The translations under genes were made by a program, and so were the position numbers. From Pyrinomonadaceae bacterium (GTDB taxonomy: Bacteria; Acidobacteriota; Blastocatellia; Pyrinomonadales; Pyrinomonadaceae): a stretch of 5,468 nucleotides of DNA. Of the stretch, positions 1 through 5,468 are shown one piece after another; within the stretch, counting starts at the first letter, position 1, and each line of letters begins with the position of its first letter. The DNA is taken from the NCBI GenBank assembly GCA_013813825.1, contig JACCRA010000388.1, positions 1 through 5,468 of the forward strand, in the 5' to 3' direction. Below the pieces are notes generated by a model. The model had not been told where the DNA came from. It saw only the letters and a program-made list of their open reading frames with translations, and did no database searches.

Positions 1-1575
1 TTGGAAGTGTGGGACGAAGATTATTTGGCGGTCGCCATTATTGCCGACGAGGGCATGAAACTTTCAAAAAAATCGCCTTTGCAAATTGTAAGAGATGAGA
101 ATTTGCTGGCGTTGAGAGTGCCGGCAGAGGCCGGGGCGCGAACCTCAAGCGTCGATCTTGAACTGCGCGTGCCGGCTCGCGCGCGCCTCAAGATTTCGAC
201 CAATGAAGGCGATTTAACGGCGCGGGGCGTGTCGTCGTTTCTCTCAGTGCAGACCATTTCAGGCGCGATCAGCGTCGAACTCCAACGCCCGCTCGACGCC
301 GACCTCACGGCGCAATCCCTTAACGGCACGCTCGCGCTCGGCGAAGATTTTGCGGGTGGCAGTTCGCCGGGCGCTCCTCCGCAACGCGGCAAGTGGCGGG
401 CGCGGCTGGGCGCGGGCAGCCGCGTCGTCAATCTTTTCTCAGGGCGCGGACTGATCCAACTCGCCACCCTCAACGTGCCAATTCGAGACGCGGTCGCCGA
501 CGCGCCGTCGTCGGCAATCGAGGCAACGACTACGACCACCAATACCACTATCGTGAATCTGCCGCCGAAGCCTGTGGCTACTATCGCGCCGCGAGCGCAT
601 CCGCCCTCGCTCCTCGGCGTCGCCCGCCCGCCCACCACCACCGCCGGGGCTGCCGGGGCTTTGCCATCCGGGCCGCAAGAGATCGATCCGGATGAGATCG
701 TCCGCATTGATACTGGATTAGTGACGCTCAACGTGAGCGTCATTGATCGGGCGAGCGGGCGCGGCTTCGCGGATTTGCGCCAACCTGATTTCCGACTCTT
801 CGAGGACGGGCAAACGCAGGAGATCACGCAGTTTGAAGCTGCCGCCGCGCCGTTCGATCTCGTGTTGCTGCTCGATCTGTCCGGCTCGACCGCCCGCGTC
901 ACGGATTTGATCCGCGCCGCGACCCTGCGCTTCATCAACGCGGCGCGACCGCAAGACCGCATCGCCATCATTACCTTCGCCGGCGAGCCGAAGCTCGTCC
1001 ACGCGCTGACCAGCGACCGGCAGGTTCTGCGTGTAAGCGTCGATCAGTTGCGGTCGCCACAGGGCGACACGAAGCTGTATGACGCGCTCAACTTCGCGCT
1101 GGAATTTCTTGACCACCAGACGGCCGCGCCCCAACGTCGCCGCGCCGTGGTGCTAATGAGCGACGGCCTCGACAGCACGCTGCCGAACGTCACCGGCGAA
1201 GGCTCCACGCTTGCCTATGCCGAGTTGCGCCGCCGCGTGCAGGAGTTCGACGGAGTGCTCTACACGCTCTATACCGCCGGCGCGGAGTACGAAGCCCTAA
1301 GTCCGCTCGACATTCAGCCCGAAACCTTCGATCTCGCTTTTGAGCGGATGGAGGAACTGGCCGAAGCGGGCGGCGGCGTCTTCCACGACGTGGAAAAACT
1401 GGAAGACCTCGCGGGCGCTTACGAGCGCGTGATCGCTGATCTCGGCACGCTCTACAGCCTCTCTTACCGCCCGACCAACAGCCAACGCGATAACAGTTGG
1501 CGTGCCATTCGCATCCAACTCCCACACCACCCCGGCGCGGTCGCGCGCGGCAAGCGTGGCTATTACGCAAAATAG
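1..1575 (+). CDS. VWFA-related domain protein, 5'-truncated
   Basis: The reading frame is open from the first base, and the TTG there is probably an internal Leu codon, so the true start and any signal peptide lie upstream. Residues 1-115 (numbered from base 1) are beta-rich with repeated short strands, resembling the DUF4097/adhesin-like beta-helix fold. Residues about 120-225 are a low-complexity Ala/Pro/Thr linker, including a run of Thr near 176-184. Residues 231-275 contain 'VTLNVSV' and 'DFRLFEDG', the usual lead-in of the acidobacterial VWFA-related family. The VWFA domain follows with all MIDAS elements: DLSGS at 292-296, Thr357 in 'GDTKLYDAL' and Asp388 in 'MSDG'. The end, 'LYSLSYRPTN' through 'KRGYYAK', is also typical of that family. 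VWFA domains bind proteins through a divalent metal. The protein is probably exported and acts in adhesion or assembly, but this is inferred and the ligand is unknown. The family call is firm, the function is not. Confidence 0.88.
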   Translation: MEVWDEDYLAVAIIADEGMKLSKKSPLQIVRDENLLALRVPAEAGARTSSVDLELRVPARARLKISTNEGDLTARGVSSFLSVQTISGAISVELQRPLDADLTAQSLNGTLALGEDFAGGSSPGAPPQRGKWRARLGAGSRVVNLFSGRGLIQLATLNVPIRDAVADAPSSAIEATTTTTNTTIVNLPPKPVATIAPRAHPPSLLGVARPPTTTAGAAGALPSGPQEIDPDEIVRIDTGLVTLNVSVIDRASGRGFADLRQPDFRLFEDGQTQEITQFEAAAAPFDLVLLLDLSGSTARVTDLIRAATLRFINAARPQDRIAIITFAGEPKLVHALTSDRQVLRVSVDQLRSPQGDTKLYDALNFALEFLDHQTAAPQRRRAVVLMSDGLDSTLPNVTGEGSTLAYAELRRRVQEFDGVLYTLYTAGAEYEALSPLDIQPETFDLAFERMEELAEAGGGVFHDVEKLEDLAGAYERVIADLGTLYSLSYRPTNSQRDNSWRAIRIQLPHHPGAVARGKRGYYAK

Positions 1576-1578
1576 GTT

Positions 1579-1659
1579 AGAGGTCAGTAATTACTACTTG
1601 GAGAGTTGGCAGTCGAAAATCGAAGTCGAGCCTCGTACACAACACAACAACTGACCTCT
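1579..1659. repeat. 10-bp inverted repeat with 61-nt spacer
   Basis: AGAGGTCAGT (1579-1588), four bases after the stop codon of the VWFA gene, is the exact reverse complement of ACTGACCTCT (1650-1659), which is the first unit of the heptamer array. The left arm overlaps a perfect 10-bp palindrome, AGTAATTACT, at 1586-1595. Between the arms lies a small inverted repeat, TCGA-AAA-TCGA (1613-1623). The whole could fold as a long stem-loop in the transcript or be the two ends of a small degenerate repeat element. No T-run follows, so a classical intrinsic terminator is unlikely. Confidence 0.55.
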
Positions 1660-1678
1660 GACCTCTGACCTCTGACTC
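1651..1678. repeat. Tandem heptamer repeat CTGACCT x3 plus partial copy
   Basis: Three perfect CTGACCT units stand head to tail at 1651-1657, 1658-1664 and 1665-1671, followed by a diverged fourth copy beginning CTGAC at 1672. The array lies in the spacer between the VWFA gene and the lipoprotein gene, about 50 bases before the latter's start codon. It resembles the short tandemly repeated heptanucleotides known from filamentous cyanobacteria in unit length and intergenic position, although the unit differs. Whether it is dispersed in this genome cannot be seen here. Confidence 0.8.
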
Positions 1679-1727
1679 AGCTTTTTGCTTTCCATCTTTA
1701 TCTCCGGCGATTGCGTCTAAGATTCGT

Positions 1728-3083
1728 ATGCGTCCGAAGGAATATCAATTCATCTTGATCATTGCCGTTGTTGTAAGTCTGGCCTTGTCGGCGGCGTGCG
1801 GGAAGAACCGGCAGACGACGCCGCGTGAGGGCGCGGCGCCGGCAACCACGCCAACGCTGAAGGCTCTGACGCCGTTGCCGTCGCGCCCGCTGTCGCCCGG
1901 ACGCGCGCGTGCTCTGGAAGGCGCGAAGGAAGCGGCGGCGGCGATGCGCGAACTGGCATGGAAGGACGAGGCGCGGATGACGGAGTTGACGGGTTGGGAG
2001 TACGGCACGCGCTCGCGGGAGATGGCCGAAGCTCTCGGCGGCGACGAATTGCGCGCCCTCAGCCATTTGGCAATAGCGGGCGGGATGTTGCCGGAAGGCA
2101 CTGATCTGGCGATGCTGGCCGCAAGCTTCACCGCCGCCTCGGCGGGCGCTTCCTACTCGCCGCTCGACAAGCGGGTGTTGCTGCTCCAACAATCGCCCTC
2201 CAGCCCGGACAAACGAGACACCTCTGGTCAAGATTCTCTGCTGGCGCACGAACTTGTCCACGCCTTGCAGGATCAGCATTTCGATCTGCTCAGGCTATTG
2301 CTTGCCCGACCTTACAACTTCGACCGTACCGAAGCTCTCTTCTCTATCATCGAGGGCGACGCCATGAGCGTGCAGCGGCGGCTCGAACTGGGCGAGGCTT
2401 GGACGCGCCGGCCAGTCGCGGATGTAGGGCGGCTGGAAGACGAGCGTTTCAACGACTACCGGCGCGAGATCGGCGCGCTGTTCCCGCCGCTCCTCACCGA
2501 AACTTTCATTTTCCGCTACCGCGACGGCGTGCGCTTCGTCGAAACCGTCCGGCGCAAAACCGGCGCGCGTGGCGTCAACGACCTTTTCCGCCGCCCGCCA
2601 GCTTCGAGCGAGCAGGTGCTTCACCCCGAAAAATATCTGGCGGGCGAAGAGCCGCGCCACGTCGCGTTTGACGTGCCGGGTTTTGCCGCCGCCGGCTGGG
2701 AGCGTGTCGTCGCCTCGACTCCGCTCGGCGAGATCGGCGCGCGCGGCTTGTTGCTTAGAGCTTTATCGCCGGCCGCCGCCGCCCGCGCCGCCGCCGGTTG
2801 GGGCGGTGATAGCGCGCAGCTCTTCGAGGGGACCAATCGCGCGCCGCTCTTCGTCTGGAAGACGGTCTGGGACAGGCCGGAGGACGCGACGGAATTTTTC
2901 CGCGCTTACCACTTACTGCGTCCTCGCGGAAGCGACTTAATCGGCCAAAGTTTCGATGCTTCGCAAAGCAGTTGGCGGGAGGGCGACCGTATCACGCTCG
3001 TTCGGCAAGACGGTGAGCAAGTCGTCATCATTCGGGGCGCACCGTCCGATATTGAGCGGGCGTTAGAAATCGCGCGGCGTTAA
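1728..3083 (+). CDS. Predicted lipoprotein zinc metallopeptidase (HExxH), uncharacterised
   Basis: This 451-residue protein starts with a Lys-containing n-region, a hydrophobic stretch (residues 8-20) and 'LSAAC', with Cys24 as the probable lipidated residue; the lipobox is acceptable but not ideal (Ser at -3). A Pro/Thr/Ala-rich tether follows (about 25-57). The 'HELVHALQDQHFD' segment carries a zincin signature: His174 and His178 as zinc ligands and Glu175 as catalytic base. Glu209 in 'IIEGDA', 31 residues after His178, is the likely third ligand, a gluzincin-like arrangement. 'SSEQVLHPEKYLAGE' (293-307) is a further motif that I recall as conserved in related bacterial proteins. The C-terminal third (about 360-451) is an alpha/beta region with 'FVWKTVWDRPEDATEFF'. 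The expected role is cleavage of an envelope protein or peptide from a membrane anchor; the substrate is unknown. The ATG is chosen because it gives the lipoprotein signal directly. No clear Shine-Dalgarno sequence precedes it. Loss of activity cannot be excluded, but all visible ligands are present. Confidence 0.82.
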   Translation: MRPKEYQFILIIAVVVSLALSAACGKNRQTTPREGAAPATTPTLKALTPLPSRPLSPGRARALEGAKEAAAAMRELAWKDEARMTELTGWEYGTRSREMAEALGGDELRALSHLAIAGGMLPEGTDLAMLAASFTAASAGASYSPLDKRVLLLQQSPSSPDKRDTSGQDSLLAHELVHALQDQHFDLLRLLLARPYNFDRTEALFSIIEGDAMSVQRRLELGEAWTRRPVADVGRLEDERFNDYRREIGALFPPLLTETFIFRYRDGVRFVETVRRKTGARGVNDLFRRPPASSEQVLHPEKYLAGEEPRHVAFDVPGFAAAGWERVVASTPLGEIGARGLLLRALSPAAAARAAAGWGGDSAQLFEGTNRAPLFVWKTVWDRPEDATEFFRAYHLLRPRGSDLIGQSFDASQSSWREGDRITLVRQDGEQVVIIRGAPSDIERALEIARR

Positions 3084-3100
3084 AGAAGAAATCTGCCGTG

Positions 3101-3115
3101 TCTGGCTCAACCAGA
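3101..3115 (+). terminator. Small hairpin after the metallopeptidase gene, possible 3'-end structure
   Basis: TCTGG-CTCAA-CCAGA forms a perfect 5-bp stem with a 5-nt loop, 17 bases after the stop codon; flanking GCC (3095-3097) and GGC (3117-3119) could extend it across an internal loop. No T-run follows, so it is a weak candidate for an intrinsic terminator and may instead protect the 3' end or be chance. Confidence 0.25.
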
Positions 3116-3190
3116 TGGCATAGCGGCAACTTCGGGCGGGTGCGACATTCTCCCGCGCCTGTGTAAACGATCTACGGCTATTGAATCTGT

Positions 3191-3207
3191 CCCCTTCAGG
3201 GGCTTTT
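3191..3207 (+). terminator. Weak candidate intrinsic terminator in the convergent gap
   Basis: CCCC-TTCA-GGGG is a 4-bp GC stem with a tetraloop, followed by CTTTTC on the + strand. The stem is short and the T-run has only four bases, but the placement between two convergent genes fits a terminator for the + strand gene. Another possible stem, GCGGG/CCCGC (3136-3140 with 3152-3156), lies upstream with an 11-nt loop. No good terminator for the - strand operon was seen. Confidence 0.3.
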
Positions 3208-3252
3208 CAAAAACAGCTTCTAACATCCGCCACTTCCGCATGGCGCGCGGCC

Positions 3253-3639
3253 TTACTTTTTGAGCGAGCGGACGTAGCCGACCAGCGCGTTGATCTCGTC
3301 GCGCGATAGTTTTTTTGAGAAGGCCGGCATTCCGCCGCGCCCGCGCGTGATTAGCGCCGTGAGAGATTTGTTGCCCTGGCGCTTCAGACGCTTGGCGTTG
3401 GTCAGGTCGGGGGCGTTGTAGAGTTCGCCGAGCTTGGTCTGCCCGCGCCCGTCCGCGCCGTGGCAACGGGCGCAGTTCTGTTCATACACCGCCTTGGCCG
3501 GGGCGAAGTCCTGCGGCGATGATGTTGCCAGCGCGCCGTGCGCTTTCTTCTGGACGGCGCTTTGAGCCGCTGGCATGGAAACTACCGCGAAGAAAGCCGC
3601 GACCATCGTTAACACGAATACTTTAAGTTTGCTCGTCAT
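3253..3639 (-). CDS. Small exported monoheme cytochrome c (class I type)
   Basis: A 128-residue protein with a Sec signal peptide: Lys4 and Lys6, a hydrophobic core at about 7-20, and a likely cut after 'AAQS' (residue 27). This leaves a mature protein of about 100 residues, normal for small class I cytochromes c. Heme is attached at CARCH (Cys56, Cys59, His60), with His60 as proximal ligand. Met104 in 'GGMPAF' is the probable distal ligand, and the C-terminal helix 'SRDEINALVGYVRSL' is typical of the fold. It acts in the periplasm as a one-electron carrier. The ATG lies 15 bases after the stop of the upstream multiheme cytochrome gene. No clear Shine-Dalgarno sequence is visible there, so it is probably co-transcribed and may be translationally coupled. 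The likely partner is that multiheme protein, or a terminal oxidase or dehydrogenase encoded elsewhere. Fold and heme ligation are well supported; the physiological partner is inferred. Confidence 0.93.
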   Translation of the reverse strand: MTSKLKVFVLTMVAAFFAVVSMPAAQSAVQKKAHGALATSSPQDFAPAKAVYEQNCARCHGADGRGQTKLGELYNAPDLTNAKRLKRQGNKSLTALITRGRGGMPAFSKKLSRDEINALVGYVRSLKK

Positions 3640-3654
3640 GCCGCGAGGTTCGTT

Positions 3655-5468
3655 TTATTTGTTCGTCGTTCCGGCGGCGGCTAGTAAATGCCGCCGCGCT
3701 TGGAGGTCGTGGACATGCCATGGGGCGCTCTCGCCTTTCATTTCGGGGTGGCGCGTCAGGAACTCGCGCGCGAGTGGCTGCGCGCCGGGATCGTCCTTCA
3801 AGTCGGCGAAGAGTTTGGCCTCGCGCTTGGCCTCTTCGTGCATTCCGAGCTTGCGATAAATCAGCATCAAGTTGTAGTGCGCGCCGGTATCTTCCGGATC
3901 GATCTGAAGCACCTGCTCGAAGCAATTGCGCGCGGTCGGTAGATCGCGTTTGATCTTGGATAATTCACCTAACTGTTGAAGTGACAGACGGTCGCGCGGG
4001 AAGACGGCAAGCACTTGCCGCAAATCAGTTTCGGCCTCGGCGAGTTGGCCGCGTCTGGTGCGGATGCGCGCCCGTTGGAACAGGGCACGGGCGAGATCGG
4101 GTTTGAGCGCGAGCGAAGCATCGACGAATTTGGTGGCGTCGTCCCAACGGTCGATCTCCATCAAGGCAAGCGCCTGATTGACGAGCGCCATCGGGCGGTA
4201 AGCCTCGTCCATCCCGGCAACGCGGGCGAAAACTTCCGCCGCCCGCGCGAATTGCCGCTGATCGAGTAAGGCGATGCCGTAGTTGTTCCAGCGCCGCCAG
4301 TCTGGCATTACGCCTTTAGTGCTTGCGGGCGGCGGGGCTTGCCCCGCGTTCTCGCCGACGCGGAACGCGATCTCGGTCGTCGCCATCGTCACAATCGGGT
4401 AATCGAGCGATTGGCCGAGCGCATAGTCGCTAAAGACGCGCGTGAAGCGGCGATAGCGCATCCGCGCCGTCAACTTCAGCGCGCCGTCCAGCTTCTCCGG
4501 GACGGTGAAGCGATAGCGCGCCAGATCGGAGCGCCCCGAAGCGATTTGATTGTTCTGCGCGATGGCGCGCGTGCGCCAGATGTGGTGCTTGTCGTTGAAC
4601 GAGCCGTCGCCCATGACGAGGTACGTCTTATAGTTGTGCGCCGAGTCGTCGAGGAAGCCGTCGGGCTTGATGAAGCCGGAACTAAAGAGCGTTTGTCCGC
4701 CCGCGTCGGCGACGGTAAACTCGACGTAAGCCTCGTAGAAGTCGCGCAGTTCGGGCGGGAACGAGTGGCCGATGTTCTTGTTCGTGATCACCACGTCGGC
4801 CGTCAACTCGTCGCCCGCCTTCAGTGTGAAGTTGCCGCGATTGACGGGCGCGGCGATCAACTCCGCGTCGCGTTCGCCGGGCGCGCGGCGGTGCAAGGCG
4901 AACACGTCGATGCCGAGCACATCGGCCTCTAACGCTTTCGTGACGGCGGCGAGTTGATCCGGCCATTTGTAAAAATAGGGAATCGCGGTGTTGGCCGCCG
5001 CCCAGCGGTGCGAGGCAATGGTCCCCTGCTTGGCCGACACGTCGAACTTCGGCGCTTGTTCAGGCTGCATGTGGCAGGTGTTGCACGAAGACTTGTCGCG
5101 GACATAGAACGGGTGCGGCGACTCTTTCGAGAACGAAGACATCTGCAACTCGTCGCCGACCGAGAAGGCGCGCAGGAATTTGTAATCGTTCAACTCGCGC
5201 GGCACCTGCGACTTGTGACACGAGGCGCAAAATTCCGGCGACTTGAGCAGCGGGCGCATCACCGCGCGGCGGTGCGAAGGCACGTCGTCCAAAATTTCTT
5301 GATCTGTCACGTCGTGCAGGCGGCGCGTGCCGTCTTCCTTTAAGAGCAACGCCGGCTGTCCCATCACGTAGCCGCCGATGCCGCGCCCGGTCGCCGTCTG
5401 AATCGAGTGGCAGGCGATGCACGAGACGCCGTCCTCGTCGAACGGGCGTTTGATCGGCGAGTCTTTGG
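3655..5468 (-). CDS. Multiheme cytochrome c with C-terminal TPR repeats, N-terminus cut by window end
   Basis: The frame runs open to the window edge. A GTG at 5367-5365 could be taken as the start, but codons upstream of it still encode a heme motif, so the real start and signal peptide lie outside. Numbering from the first full codon (5466), 603 residues are visible. Three CxxCH sites are present: CIACH at 16-20 (bases 5421-5407), CASCH at 80-84 (5229-5215) and CNTCH at 128-132 (5085-5071). His118 ('SPHPF') and His153 ('SHRW') are possible distal ligands. Residues about 208-343 ('ADVVITNKNIGHSFPPELRD' onwards) look like a beta-sandwich domain. Residues about 390-560 form roughly five TPRs, for example 'NNYGIALLDQRQFARAAEVF' and 'GAHYNLMLIYRKLGMHEEAK'. 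The protein is expected to be exported and to pass electrons between hemes, with the TPRs docking a partner. It may be related to the cytochrome c554 / multiheme cytochrome group. More hemes may lie upstream. An enzymatic role, such as reduction of a nitrogen or sulfur compound, cannot be judged. Confidence 0.88.
   Translation of the reverse strand, partial: KDSPIKRPFDEDGVSCIACHSIQTATGRGIGGYVMGQPALLLKEDGTRRLHDVTDQEILDDVPSHRRAVMRPLLKSPEFCASCHKSQVPRELNDYKFLRAFSVGDELQMSSFSKESPHPFYVRDKSSCNTCHMQPEQAPKFDVSAKQGTIASHRWAAANTAIPYFYKWPDQLAAVTKALEADVLGIDVFALHRRAPGERDAELIAAPVNRGNFTLKAGDELTADVVITNKNIGHSFPPELRDFYEAYVEFTVADAGGQTLFSSGFIKPDGFLDDSAHNYKTYLVMGDGSFNDKHHIWRTRAIAQNNQIASGRSDLARYRFTVPEKLDGALKLTARMRYRRFTRVFSDYALGQSLDYPIVTMATTEIAFRVGENAGQAPPPASTKGVMPDWRRWNNYGIALLDQRQFARAAEVFARVAGMDEAYRPMALVNQALALMEIDRWDDATKFVDASLALKPDLARALFQRARIRTRRGQLAEAETDLRQVLAVFPRDRLSLQQLGELSKIKRDLPTARNCFEQVLQIDPEDTGAHYNLMLIYRKLGMHEEAKREAKLFADLKDDPGAQPLAREFLTRHPEMKGESAPWHVHDLQARRHLLAAAGTTNK

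Noticed and set aside
21..971. Long open frame (316 codons) antisense to the VWFA gene
   Set aside because: It is composed mainly of Arg/Ser/Ala with no recognisable domain, and it lies opposite a gene with clear MIDAS motifs. Long antisense frames are expected in GC-rich coding DNA.
1651..1678. CRISPR-like array
   Set aside because: The units are contiguous 7-mers with no spacers, so this is a simple tandem repeat and not a CRISPR.
1681..1727. Promoter for the lipoprotein gene (TTGCTT at 1685-1690 as a -35 box)
   Set aside because: No acceptable -10 hexamer lies at the right spacing and no Shine-Dalgarno sequence is visible, so I could not support a promoter call.
1698..2279. 193-codon - strand open frame over the start of the lipoprotein gene
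   Set aside because: It is Arg/Gln-rich with no domain, and it overlaps the signal peptide and HELVH region of a convincing gene on the other strand.
3107..3466. 119-codon - strand open frame reaching into the convergent gap
   Set aside because: It overlaps most of the small cytochrome c gene in another frame on the same strand. The cytochrome has CxxCH, a Met ligand and a signal peptide, while this frame has only Arg/Ala-rich sequence.
4339..4932. 197-codon + strand open frame opposite the multiheme cytochrome gene
   Set aside because: Its composition is biased to Arg/Val/Ala with no motif, and the opposite strand encodes the well-supported beta-domain of the cytochrome. It is an antisense shadow.

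Overview
The window is a GC-rich stretch of bacterial chromosome with four protein genes. Two are on the + strand (1-1575 and 1728-3083) and two on the - strand (3253-3639 and 3655-5468), so the pairs converge on a 169-bp gap. Two traits suggest Acidobacteriota, possibly a Blastocatellia-like lineage. One is a VWFA protein of the kind that is abundant in that phylum, with a 'VTLNVSV...DFRLFEDG' lead-in and a 'RGYYA' C-terminus. The other is a large multiheme cytochrome fused to TPRs. This placement is inferred from family resemblance; there is no rRNA or other marker in the window.

Left half: the first gene is cut by the window start. It encodes a beta-rich N-terminal region, a Thr/Pro/Ala-rich linker and a VWFA domain with an intact MIDAS metal site. 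A 152-bp spacer follows, holding a tandem heptamer array (CTGACCT, three full copies plus a partial one) and an inverted copy of the same unit right after the first gene's stop codon. The second gene encodes a predicted lipoprotein with a zincin-type HELVH motif and a downstream Glu ligand candidate, so it is probably a membrane-anchored metallopeptidase of an uncharacterised family. The two genes lie in the same direction, but nothing visible ties their functions together.

Right half: the - strand carries what looks like an electron-transfer operon. The upstream gene is cut by the window end. It encodes a c-type cytochrome with at least three CxxCH heme sites, then a beta-sandwich-like region, then about five TPR repeats. 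Fifteen bases after its stop codon begins a small exported monoheme cytochrome c with CARCH and a GGMPAF Met-ligand loop. The likely picture is a periplasmic or surface multiheme protein that binds partners through its TPRs and exchanges electrons with a small diffusible cytochrome. The substrate and partner proteins cannot be told from this window.

No tRNA, rRNA, CRISPR array, insertion sequence or phage gene was seen. No entirely new system is evident. The points most worth following up are the cytochrome-TPR fusion with its partner, the uncharacterised lipoprotein metallopeptidase, and the heptamer repeat element.
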